From contig WGLV01000034.1 of assembly GCA_016125385.1 (NCBI GenBank), forward strand, positions 1 to 49,721: a stretch of 49,721 nucleotides of DNA, written 5' to 3'. Numbering within the stretch: position 1 is the stretch's first letter; each line of letters begins with the position of its first letter. The notes under the pieces were generated by a model. It was not told where the DNA came from. It worked only from the letters and a program-made list of their open reading frames with translations, and searched no databases. The DNA is from a bacterium (lineage in GTDB: Bacteria > Hinthialibacterota > Hinthialibacteria > Hinthialibacterales > Hinthialibacteraceae). The position numbers and the translations under genes are program-made. Below, one piece after another: positions 42,603-49,721 of the stretch.

Positions 42603-45155
42603 TCAGGGCCGCCTGCGCCCGATCAGCGCAACCAGTTCGCTTAACACGCGCGGTAACGCCATGCCACCGGGCGCGGCGACGTATTTCGACCTCCACACGG
42701 GCGCGAATTTGTTTTTGAAAGCGCGCAGCCCCTGAAACCCGTAAAACGCGTCGCCGTGGCGGAAGATCAGGTCCATCGCCTTGTTCCAGAGAGGCGACAG
42801 CGGGCGCGCCTCAATGCCTGACAGCGGCGCCATGCCCAGATTAAACCACTGATAGCCTTCTTCCCTCGCCCGGAGGATGAGTTCAATGAAAAGATATTCC
42901 ATCGCGCTGGGGGGCGCGCAGTTCGCGTGACGCATCAGATCGATGGAAAATTCCTGACGATCGGCGCTCATCCAGATGTTGGCGAACGCAATCACCTCTC
43001 CGTCCTGCTTTAACACGGCGCAGGGGAATTGTGAAAGATAGGATTCATCGAAGAAGCCCAGCGAAAAACCCTTTTCATGCGCGTTTTTCGCAACGAGCCA
43101 CTCATCCGAGATCGTCCGTAACCGGGGCGCCAGGCGGGTGACGTCTTCCTTCGCCGCGATCTCGAACTCGACTCCGGCGCGCGTCATGCGGCTGACCGTC
43201 TGCCGTAAACCTTTCCTCGCGCTGCCCTCCATCGAAAAGTCAGGCAGATAAATACGCGCTTCTTCGCCGATCTTGAGCAGGGTTAATCCCAGTTCGACGT
43301 AAAGCGGAGCATTTTCATGATCGACTTCATAAAATACCGGTCCGCCCCCGTAGCGATCGCTCTGTTCGAAAAACCGCCAGACAAGCTCAGCGAATTCTTC
43401 CGGCGCGCCCACCGGATCGCCCATCGAAACCCACGAACGCCCCTGCACGGCGTACATGATGAAAGCGTCGTGTTTTTTATTGAACAGAAATCGCTTATCG
43501 CCCAACAATGCCAGATTGGCGGGCGTGCGTGGCGACGAGGCGACGATAGCCCGGACGGCAACCAGATCGGCGGCGGTGGGTTCTCCCGGCGGCGGATCGG
43601 CGGGTTCAAGCATACGCCGGACCGCGTAGACCAACAGCACCACGCCCATTCCGACGCTGGCGCGCATAAAGCGGGGAGCGTCGCCGCGCAGAGTGAAGCG
43701 CCACCACAAATCGTTGGAATAATCGACGTGTTTATACGCGAATAGCCCCAATCCGATCGCGCTCACCACCGCCATCAAAACAGCCGCGATCCACCCCGGC
43801 GTCAGCCGCTGATGAATGAACGCTCCCTTGCGGTAAAAACGGCCGCGACAGGCGATCAGCGACGCCAGCACCAGAGAGAGGATGATCGCCTCTTCATAAT
43901 CGAATCCTTTTAACAGCGAAAAAATGACGCCCGCGTACAACAATCCCACCGTCAACCAGTATGCGGAATCAAGCCGCCGGCGAAGACCTTGCGACAACAG
44001 CAGCAGCCCCACCCCGGTCAGGCTGCTCAAGAAGTGCGAGGCTTCAACCAGGGGGAGAGGCACGACGCGGCGCAAGAGACGAAGCCGGTCGAGCATGGCG
44101 GGCGACGTGCTGGAAAACAGCAGGATCACTCCCGCGACGAATGTGGAAAACGACAGCAACGCGGGCGCGGCGGCGCCGCTCCAGCGCCCGGCGGTTTTCA
44201 TCACGCGCGTAAGCGGCTCTTTCCATGACCGTGTTTCATTCCACGCCAGCATCGCGGCGGCGGCCAGCAGCGGCGCCAGGTAGAAGATGACCCGGTACGC
44301 CAACAGCCCCGCCACAGCGGTTTGGAGCGAACTTACCGCCGCGAATTTGAGAACCACCAGTTCGAGCACGCCGGCGCCGCCCGGCGCCTGGGTGAATACA
44401 ATCGCGAAAATGGCGCAGAGATACGCAGTGAGAAAGGAAAAATACGACATCCGCAGCCCGGGCGCGATCAGCAGATACAACACGCCGGCGGCGATGCAGA
44501 GATCGAAAACGCCCAGCGCCGTCTGCAACAGAGACAGACGCGTCGACGGCAACTGGATCTCTTCATCGCGCCAATAAAAACGCCCTCGGTGAAGCCGGGT
44601 CATCAGAATATACCCCGCCACCAGGGCAAGCAGGACGAACCCGAGAACACGCGGCGCCAGCGAAAGCACGCCGCTGAGTGGTAGCGCATCCCCCGCCGAG
44701 ATGAAGGTCACTCCCGACAGGGTCAGCAACCCGAGCCAGAACGTGGCGCTGAGCAGAAACACCACCTGAACGATTTCGAGCCCACTCAATCCCCACGCTG
44801 AATAGAGGCGATATCGAACCGACGCGCCGCCCAAAAGCGGGCCGAAGTTATAACTCGCCACGAATCCGCAGAACGAGGTCATCGCCACCCGGGTATACGC
44901 CATCGGGCGCCCGATCGTCCGCACGGCGGTCAGGTCGTACATTGTCAGCAGGAGGTAGTTGAAAACCGTCAGGCCGATCGCGGCGAAAATACGCCACAAC
45001 GGGAGATTTAGCAGGCTGGTTTCTATCTCGTGGAAGTGATAGTCGTGTAATTCATGATGCAGCAACACAATCGCGCCAACGACCATGAAAAACGAAAATA
45101 TCGCGCTGGCCGCACGGCGGATCGATGAAACAGGAACCATCGAAGGCATCTTCAT
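42603..45155 (-). CDS. mprF: MprF-like bifunctional phosphatidylglycerol lysyltransferase/flippase
   Basis: The 850-residue protein has the MprF architecture. About 12-14 membrane helices in residues 1-515 include the flippase domain with NFGPLLGGASVRYRLYSAWGLS and FTQAPGGAGVLELVVLKF. A cytoplasmic C-terminal domain (about 530-850, DUF2156/GNAT-like) transfers an aminoacyl group from tRNA to phosphatidylglycerol, with GDKRFLFNKKHDAFIMYAVQGRSWVSMGDPVG and WFNLGMAPLSGIEARP near the active site. This lowers surface negative charge and protects against cationic peptides. The amino acid (Lys, Ala or other) is not predictable. Start ATG 45155 or 45149 are both possible and lack a good Shine-Dalgarno. 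Confidence 0.92.
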   Translation of the reverse strand: MKMPSMVPVSSIRRAASAIFSFFMVVGAIVLLHHELHDYHFHEIETSLLNLPLWRIFAAIGLTVFNYLLLTMYDLTAVRTIGRPMAYTRVAMTSFCGFVASYNFGPLLGGASVRYRLYSAWGLSGLEIVQVVFLLSATFWLGLLTLSGVTFISAGDALPLSGVLSLAPRVLGFVLLALVAGYILMTRLHRGRFYWRDEEIQLPSTRLSLLQTALGVFDLCIAAGVLYLLIAPGLRMSYFSFLTAYLCAIFAIVFTQAPGGAGVLELVVLKFAAVSSLQTAVAGLLAYRVIFYLAPLLAAAAMLAWNETRSWKEPLTRVMKTAGRWSGAAAPALLSFSTFVAGVILLFSSTSPAMLDRLRLLRRVVPLPLVEASHFLSSLTGVGLLLLSQGLRRRLDSAYWLTVGLLYAGVIFSLLKGFDYEEAIILSLVLASLIACRGRFYRKGAFIHQRLTPGWIAAVLMAVVSAIGLGLFAYKHVDYSNDLWWRFTLRGDAPRFMRASVGMGVVLLVYAVRRMLEPADPPPGEPTAADLVAVRAIVASSPRTPANLALLGDKRFLFNKKHDAFIMYAVQGRSWVSMGDPVGAPEEFAELVWRFFEQSDRYGGGPVFYEVDHENAPLYVELGLTLLKIGEEARIYLPDFSMEGSARKGLRQTVSRMTRAGVEFEIAAKEDVTRLAPRLRTISDEWLVAKNAHEKGFSLGFFDESYLSQFPCAVLKQDGEVIAFANIWMSADRQEFSIDLMRHANCAPPSAMEYLFIELILRAREEGYQWFNLGMAPLSGIEARPLSPLWNKAMDLIFRHGDAFYGFQGLRAFKNKFAPVWRSKYVAAPGGMALPRVLSELVALIGRRRP

Positions 45156-45304
45156 CAGCGGAGTCCGGAGATCCGCCGCAATCGCTCCATCCCCAGATCG
45201 GATTGGATCAAAACGCGATTCCAGCGCGATGCATCCATCATACCCGTATGCGCCTCAAAACTCGATACGCCTGAAGCGCATGCACCGCTCTATGCGATTC
45301 GGAT

Positions 45305-46429
45305 TCACCAGAGCATCTGTTGAGCCGCGAGGGCGCCTTCACGCCGGAAATGGTCCGCCGAAACAGCCGGATCGCCCAGCAGGCCGTATTTTTTCGCGGA
45401 GACGTGAAACAGATTTTCGATCTGCTTCGCGTAAGCGCCATGACCGCGAAAGCGTTCGCCGAACTGACTGACGTTCAGCGCGCCGCCGCGCACATCCTGT
45501 ACGTGATGGAGGATTTTGTCTTTCCGTGTGGGAAAGCGTTTTTCCAAAAACCTGACGAAAACATCTTTCACTGCATACGGCAGCCTCAACAATATGTAGC
45601 GGGTGAACGCCGCTCCCGCCTTCGCCGCTTCGGCGAGAATCGCGGGAATCTCCTGATCGTTCAACCCCGGCACAATCGGCGCGCACAAAACGCCGACCGG
45701 CGTACCCGCTTCTCGAAGAGTACGGATGGCCTCAAGCCGCCGGCGAGGCCGTGAAGCGCGAGGTTCCAGCGCGCCAGACAACTCGTCGCTCAGCGTTGAA
45801 AGAGAGATGAACACGCTGACCCCATCATAGGCGGCCATTTGTTTCAGCAGATCAACGTCACGTGTGATCAAGTGGTTTTTCGTCACGATATAACAGGGAT
45901 TCCGGTGTTCAAGCAGAACTTTAAGACAACGCCGTGTGAGTTGCATCGATCGCTCGACCGGCTGATAACAATCCGTAACACCGCTCAACGCTAGAGGTTG
46001 AGGTTTCCACGAACGCGAGCGCAATTCACGGCGCAATAACTCAGGCGCGTTTTCCTTGACGAAGATTTTGCTTTCAAAGTCGATTCCCGATCCCAGGCCA
46101 AAATATTCATGCGAGGGCCGCGCGTAACAATAAGGACAACCATGTTCACACCCACGATATGGGTTGATACTCGCGTCGAAGAGGATATCTGGACTGGTGT
46201 TATACGCGATGATCGAACGCGAAACGTCGCGCAGGTAGGCGGTACCAGGGGTAGCGGATTCCTCTCCGTCATCACGCCAGGGTTCGACATGGATACGGTC
46301 GAAGCGGTTGGCGGGGTTTCCCCCGGCGCCGCGTCCTCGCTGGGGCGGAAGCGCCGTCGAATCCGCGATGTACTCTTTGGATCGCCCGGGACGATCGCCG
46401 GCCGATTCGGATCGCTCAAATTCAATCAT
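45305..46429 (-). CDS. PA0069/SplB-like radical SAM protein
   Basis: The 374-residue protein carries the radical SAM motif C94-x3-C98-x2-C101 in NPYRGCEHGCPYCYARPSHEY, the exact context of the PA0069 family related to spore photoproduct lyase. Further blocks fit: ALSGVTDCYQPVER, VTKNHLITRD, and LRLPYAVKDVFVRFLEKRFP. The N-terminal 65 residues (RGRGAGGNPANRF...) are also family typical. ATG 46429 follows GGAAG by 6 nt; an ATG 25 codons upstream is disfavoured. The reaction is unknown; a DNA-repair-like role is inferred from SplB only. Confidence 0.92.
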   Translation of the reverse strand: MIEFERSESAGDRPGRSKEYIADSTALPPQRGRGAGGNPANRFDRIHVEPWRDDGEESATPGTAYLRDVSRSIIAYNTSPDILFDASINPYRGCEHGCPYCYARPSHEYFGLGSGIDFESKIFVKENAPELLRRELRSRSWKPQPLALSGVTDCYQPVERSMQLTRRCLKVLLEHRNPCYIVTKNHLITRDVDLLKQMAAYDGVSVFISLSTLSDELSGALEPRASRPRRRLEAIRTLREAGTPVGVLCAPIVPGLNDQEIPAILAEAAKAGAAFTRYILLRLPYAVKDVFVRFLEKRFPTRKDKILHHVQDVRGGALNVSQFGERFRGHGAYAKQIENLFHVSAKKYGLLGDPAVSADHFRREGALAAQQMLW

Positions 46430-46529
46430 TGATCTTCCGACACGTTCTTTTTTTATGGCTTGGCTTGGCGAATTCAATATAACTGAACTTTTGTTCACTT
46501 TCAAGTTAAAAAATCAATCCTCCCTCCGG

Positions 46530-46558
46530 TTGCCATTGATCAAGCCATACCGGTTATG
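46530..46558 (+). promoter_or_regulatory. Candidate sigma-70 promoter of the DUF1080 gene
   Basis: TTGCCA and GTTATG are spaced by 17 nt, about 48 nt before the start codon, in the divergent region with the SplB-like gene. Confidence 0.35.
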
Positions 46559-46605
46559 AAAAGATGAGAGGTTGCGAACATTCTGAAAACATGAGGTATT
46601 TCGTC

Positions 46606-48063
46606 ATGAATGAATTGTTGCGAAAATGGATGCCCCCGCTGCTCGCGCTCGCTCTGCTGGCCGCTTCTCTGCCTGGACTGGCCCAATCGATTAAAGCCGA
46701 CGACCTTCCCGCTCCAGTCAAACAGGCGATTCAGTCCGACCTGTCAAACGGAGCGAAACTGGGCAGCATTAACCGCTCGGCGCGCGGCGATGAAGTTTCG
46801 TTTTACATGCAGATCAATCGGCCCAAACAAAAACGCCTGCATCTGATTGTCGGCGCGGACGGCAAAGAGATCGACCGCTGGGAAGACGGACAGATCCGCG
46901 TACACAACGGCCGCCTGATGCGGAAAGACGATCCGTATTCGATCCACACAATCCTGACCGGACCGGCGGGCGATCCTGACGGCTCCAAGCACGATTTTTA
47001 TAACGCGTTTTTCGGCGTGTCGAACGTAGGAGGTTCGGCGCTGGCCTTCGATCTGTACGGCTTCGACGCGGAAGGCAACCTTTCAGAAAAGAGCGCGAAG
47101 TACGTCGCATGGATCGGCGGCGAAGTGGAAATCTTCTGGACCGGCGGCGTGTGCCGCGTACTCGGGCCGGACGCGCCCACCAGTAAGGAAGGCCGCATAA
47201 AGGCGGCGGTCAGCGCGGCGAAAGCGCTCGCCAACGTGAAACAGATGGTTTATTGGATCGACGGCCCGGACGCGGCGGAGATCGCGGCGGCGTTTAAAAA
47301 AGCCGCGCCCGGCCTGACCGTTGCGGCGCCGAACGGCGATCTCATCACCGAAGGAGAAGGCGCTCCCAAATTGATGGTTGGCGCCATGCCGGAAGCGAAA
47401 AACGGAAACTACATCCTTAACAACGAACCCGCCAGCTACGAAGCGCTTGAAAAAGCCAGCATGCTGCCCGATGAAAAACAGCCCTGGACGCCGGATAACT
47501 CGGTGTTGAGCAAAGAGGAGCGCGACGAAGGCTTTATCTCATTGTTCGACGGCAAAACGCTGAACGGCTGGGCTCCATTGGGCCGCAGGGACGGCTTCGC
47601 GGTTGAAGACGGGGCTATCGTCTGGAAACGCAGCGGCGGCGTCGCCCTGCAAAGCCGCAACCGCTACGCTGACTTTATCTTCCGCATGGAGTACAAGATC
47701 GGTAAAAACATCAACAGCGGCGCCCAATTCCGTACACCGCGCGCCAACCGCGCCTCGCGCACAGGCTTCGAGCTGCAACTCTTCGGCGACTACGGCATGG
47801 CACCCACCAAACACCTGACCGGTGCGGTTTATGACGTGCTGGCCCCCACCGAAAACGCCTCCAAACCGTCGGGCGAGTGGAACCAGGTGGAAGTCGATTT
47901 CCGCGGCCCCAAGCTGAAAGTCACTATCAACGGAAAGGTCGTGCAGGACATCAGCTTCGACGATTATGAAGAATTGAAATACCGCCTGCGCGATGGTTTC
48001 ATCCGCCTGCAGGATCACGGCGGCTTCGTGGCGTTCCGCAACATCCGGATTAAAGAGCTGTAA
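46606..48063 (+). CDS. Secreted DUF1080 (3-keto-disaccharide hydrolase type) protein with an extra N-terminal domain
   Basis: The 485-residue protein has a Sec signal peptide (about 1-22, ending GLAQ). The C-terminal part (about 305-485) is a DUF1080 concanavalin-like domain: EGFISLFDGKTLNGW, FIFRMEYKIGKNINSGAQFRTP, GEWNQVEVDFRGPKLKVTINGKVVQD and FIRLQDHGGFVAFRNIRIKEL. DUF1080 members are lectin-like or hydrolyse 3-keto-glycosides. Residues about 23-150 contain a PepSY-like helix-strand unit (LPAPVKQAIQSDLSNGAKLGSINRSARGDEVSFYMQI, LHLIVGADGKEID), and about 150-300 is unassigned. GAGGT 8 nt upstream supports ATG 46606. It is monocistronic. Confidence 0.85.
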   Translation: MNELLRKWMPPLLALALLAASLPGLAQSIKADDLPAPVKQAIQSDLSNGAKLGSINRSARGDEVSFYMQINRPKQKRLHLIVGADGKEIDRWEDGQIRVHNGRLMRKDDPYSIHTILTGPAGDPDGSKHDFYNAFFGVSNVGGSALAFDLYGFDAEGNLSEKSAKYVAWIGGEVEIFWTGGVCRVLGPDAPTSKEGRIKAAVSAAKALANVKQMVYWIDGPDAAEIAAAFKKAAPGLTVAAPNGDLITEGEGAPKLMVGAMPEAKNGNYILNNEPASYEALEKASMLPDEKQPWTPDNSVLSKEERDEGFISLFDGKTLNGWAPLGRRDGFAVEDGAIVWKRSGGVALQSRNRYADFIFRMEYKIGKNINSGAQFRTPRANRASRTGFELQLFGDYGMAPTKHLTGAVYDVLAPTENASKPSGEWNQVEVDFRGPKLKVTINGKVVQDISFDDYEELKYRLRDGFIRLQDHGGFVAFRNIRIKEL

Positions 48064-48101
48064 GCGAAGTCACGCCTCTGACATACTTTATTTCCTCTTT
48101 C

Positions 48102-48138
48102 ACGTCCCATCCGCGATCAAGTGGATGGGACGTTTTTT
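48102..48138 (+). terminator. Rho-independent terminator
   Basis: ACGTCCCATCC and GGATGGGACGT form an 11 bp stem across a 10-nt loop, followed by TTTTTT. Confidence 0.85.
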
Positions 48139-48198
48139 ATAAAAAAGCAAATATCCAATGCGATAAGTATTTAATAAAAATCTCCCCGATGCTCCCGC

Positions 48199-48226
48199 TT
48201 TGATTCGCACGGCGATCCGTTAGACT
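48199..48226 (+). promoter_or_regulatory. Candidate promoter of the methyltransferase gene
   Basis: TTTGAT and TAGACT are spaced by 16 nt, 60 nt before the start codon. Confidence 0.3.
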
Positions 48227-48285
48227 AGATGCGGCGCCGATCGAGCGCGTATCAACAGAACTCTGGAACAACGAGGGAAAACGGA

Positions 48286-49443
48286 ATGCTGGGATGGTTC
48301 ACCCGAAAAAAAGCGGCGGCGCCCGCGAGCCCCAAAGCCTCCTCGCTCATTTTGAATCCCGACCCGAAAGACTATTCGGTCTTCAGGGGGTATTTCGAAC
48401 GCGTGGCGATCGAAGACGGCGTGTTGCATGTGTCGGGCTGGATGCTGTCTCCGCACGGGCCGTATGAAAAAGCCATCCTGTACATCAACGGCGTCCGGCG
48501 CGCCACCGGGAAAAAAGTGATGCGTCCCGATGTGGTCGAGGCGCTGCCCCGCGTCGCCAATGCCGAGGGCTGCGGCTTCGAATTCGCGGTCAATCTCTCC
48601 CCCGATGAAACCGGCGAGATGATGTTGCTCTCCGCGCGCGGCGTGGCCCGCCAGATGGAACCCGGCCGCATGGAGTGCGCCTTTTTCAGCGACATGTACG
48701 ATCGCCTCCCCACCCCGCCCGTCAAACTGATCGAGCGGGTCGACGGTACCGGCCAGGCGCCGTTTTATCTCTTAAAAGGCGCGCAGAACTACTGGGAACT
48801 GCTATCGGTGTTACAACGCCACATCTCGCTCCCTGAAATGGAACGCATCCTCGATTGGGGATGCGGCCCCGGCCGGCTCACCGGCTTCTGGCTCCACTAC
48901 GCGCAGGTCGAACACGTCCACGGCTGCGACATCGATGAAGAGGCCATCGCCTGGAGCCGCGCCACGTTCCCCGGGGGCCGGTTCAAAACCGTCCCGCTCG
49001 AACCGCCGACCGATTATCCCGACGATTTCTTCGACGCGATCATTTCGATCTCCGTCCTGACTCATCTCGATCGCAATCTCCAGAAGGCCTGGCTCAAAGA
49101 AATGGAGCGCATCGTCAAACCGGGCGGCGTGGTGGCCGCCTCGTTACATGGATTGACGGCGGCGCAATCGGCGCTGAGCGAGGCCAGCCTTGAAAAACTG
49201 GTGGAGGAAGGCGTTTTCGACGCGCAACGCGACGATCATCTCGATGGCGTCGCGCCGCGGGGATACTACCGATCCACCTACCAGACCCGTGAGTACGCCG
49301 AGCGCGAGTGGGGCGAGTTTTTCACCATCGCCGAATACATTAATCAGGGGATCAGCAACTTTCAGGATTTGATCGTATTGAAAAAACGCAAGCGTACCGG
49401 CGCCGCGCCGTCTCCCGACGCCCTCGCCCGCCTGAAACGGTGA
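48286..49443 (+). CDS. SAM-dependent class I methyltransferase with an N-terminal beta-domain
   Basis: The 385-residue protein has a class I methyltransferase domain from about 165 to 300: motif I is ILDWGCGPGRLTG (about 188-200), the acidic end of strand 2 is GCDIDEEAIAW, and FFDAIISISVLTHLD plus MERIVKPGGVVAASLHG are motifs of the methyltransferase 11/12 families. Residues about 30-135 form a separate beta-rich region (FERVAIEDGVLHVSGWMLSPHGP, ILYINGVRRATG, GCGFEFAVNLSPDE), similar in style to accessory beta-sandwich modules seen in glycan-modifying proteins. No signal peptide is seen. GAGGG 8 nt upstream supports ATG 48286. The substrate is unknown; O-antigen or other glycan methylation is one possibility. 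Confidence 0.85.
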   Translation: MLGWFTRKKAAAPASPKASSLILNPDPKDYSVFRGYFERVAIEDGVLHVSGWMLSPHGPYEKAILYINGVRRATGKKVMRPDVVEALPRVANAEGCGFEFAVNLSPDETGEMMLLSARGVARQMEPGRMECAFFSDMYDRLPTPPVKLIERVDGTGQAPFYLLKGAQNYWELLSVLQRHISLPEMERILDWGCGPGRLTGFWLHYAQVEHVHGCDIDEEAIAWSRATFPGGRFKTVPLEPPTDYPDDFFDAIISISVLTHLDRNLQKAWLKEMERIVKPGGVVAASLHGLTAAQSALSEASLEKLVEEGVFDAQRDDHLDGVAPRGYYRSTYQTREYAEREWGEFFTIAEYINQGISNFQDLIVLKKRKRTGAAPSPDALARLKR

Positions 49444-49460
49444 AGATTCAGCCATACTCG

Positions 49461-49584
49461 CTATCGATAGCTTTCAGTAAAGCGAGCAGCCGAGGTCCTG
49501 CCGGTCAGGCGATCGACGTCCCAGAGTTGGACCGTGTAATCTTGATGAACGAAACATAGGCTTTCGCCATCTTTAGTCCATCTA
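49461..49584 (-). pseudogene. 3' remnant of a WD40-repeat protein gene
   Basis: On the minus strand, codons from 49580 down to a TAG at 49463-49461 encode WTKDGESLCFVHQDYTVQLW followed by DVDRLTGR, a clear final WD40 blade (W-x-x-DGExL...D-YTVxLWDV). The gene is convergent with the methyltransferase. Upstream (to the right) the frame runs into the left end of the IS-like element after only one or two more codons, so the gene appears disrupted, with the rest beyond the window or lost. Confidence 0.6.
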
Positions 49585-49585
49585 A

Positions 49586-49721
49586 GAGCCCGTTTGCATG
49601 AATATTCATCTTGAGCTATGCTGACTCATCTGTTTTGATTTTTTCGGTTGAGGCAAACGGAATGCGGTACGAAAGCGATCTGACGGATCGGGAATGGGAA
49701 ACGATTCGCCGCCATTTCGAA
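49586..49721 (+). mobile_element. Left end of an IS5-family-like insertion sequence (partial)
   Basis: GAGCCCGTTTGCATGAA at 49586-49602 resembles the terminal inverted repeats of IS5-family elements beginning GAGCCCG. It is followed by a palindrome, ATGAATATTCAT, and 53 nt later by the start of an IS5-like transposase. Only the left end is present, so the inverted repeat partner and target duplication cannot be checked. The exact boundary is approximate. Confidence 0.6.
49662..49721 (+). CDS. IS5-family transposase, N-terminal fragment
   Basis: Twenty codons are visible before the window ends. The start, MRYESDLTDREWETIRRHFE, matches the characteristic M-(K/R)-Y-x-S-D-L-T-D-x-x-W opening of IS5-type transposases. 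GAGG at 49650-49653 lies 8 nt upstream. Only the start is in the window, so the catalytic DDE residues cannot be assessed. Confidence 0.75.
   Translation, partial: MRYESDLTDREWETIRRHFE

Overview
The window reads as a chromosomal segment of a free-living diderm bacterium. It is moderately GC-rich, with purine-rich Shine-Dalgarno sites (GGAGG type) and strong intrinsic terminators. Outer-membrane identity is indicated by a porin with a classical aromatic C-terminus, and by many Sec and twin-arginine signal peptides. The type II pseudopilin N-termini, the many secreted sugar-active proteins (GH51, GH2, mutarotase, DUF4838, DUF1080) and the large secreted beta-rich proteins resemble the uncultured PVC/FCB-like or Sumerlaeota/Hydrogenedentota type of genome. 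No rRNA or other lineage marker is present, so the phylum is an inference only. I found no tRNA, rRNA or CRISPR array.

Layout. 1-4.4 kb: the end of an unidentified gene, two pseudopilins, a Tat-exported sugar isomerase-like protein and a secreted GH51 arabinofuranosidase. 4.5-6.7 kb (minus): a compact four-gene signalling operon, cheD - HDOD - cheY-like - cheX-like. 6.9-9.7 kb: a leuB-type dehydrogenase, a PaaI-like thioesterase and an unknown low-complexity protein behind a possible sigma-54 promoter. 9.7-13.4 kb: a secreted beta-helix gene broken by an in-frame amber codon, a YjbQ-family gene, and a YdcF-like gene behind a Tat-exported aldo-keto reductase. 13.6-16.1 kb: an ArnT/PMT-like glycosyltransferase and a small secreted protein. 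16.3-22.8 kb (minus): two tandem paralogous secreted proteins of 1017 residues each, each with its own promoter, leader of about 230 nt and terminator. 23.2-30.6 kb (minus): a complete F-type ATP synthase operon, atpZ-I-B-E-F-H-A-G-D-C. 30.9-37.0 kb: a radical SAM protein, a CPBP-family membrane protease, a small membrane protein, a porin, a secreted tyrosine-phosphatase/cytochrome fusion and a third pseudopilin. 37.1-42.6 kb: a secreted mutarotase with a GH2 enzyme (operon) and a DUF4838 protein. 42.6-49.4 kb: MprF, a PA0069/SplB-like radical SAM protein, a DUF1080 protein and a methyltransferase. The right end holds the 3' remnant of a WD40-repeat gene that appears to be cut by an IS5-like element, whose transposase start is the last feature.

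How the parts fit. Secreted GH51 and GH2 enzymes, a periplasmic mutarotase, DUF1080 and DUF4838 proteins and Tat-exported isomerase and aldo-keto reductase proteins describe extracytoplasmic processing of plant or algal polysaccharide. The pseudopilins could belong to a type II secretion or pilus apparatus encoded elsewhere. The ATP synthase is of the proton type.

The observations I rate most interesting are these: a nine-residue C-terminal motif (TPVxDW[SA]L[FY]) shared by three secreted proteins, two of which are paralogues and one of which is not obviously related; a CheD/HDOD/CheY/CheX operon with no kinase or receptor; a secreted phosphatase fused to a cytochrome c'-like haem site; the twin leader regions of the 1017-residue proteins, both carrying GGAGGTGATG; and the broken beta-helix and WD40 genes.
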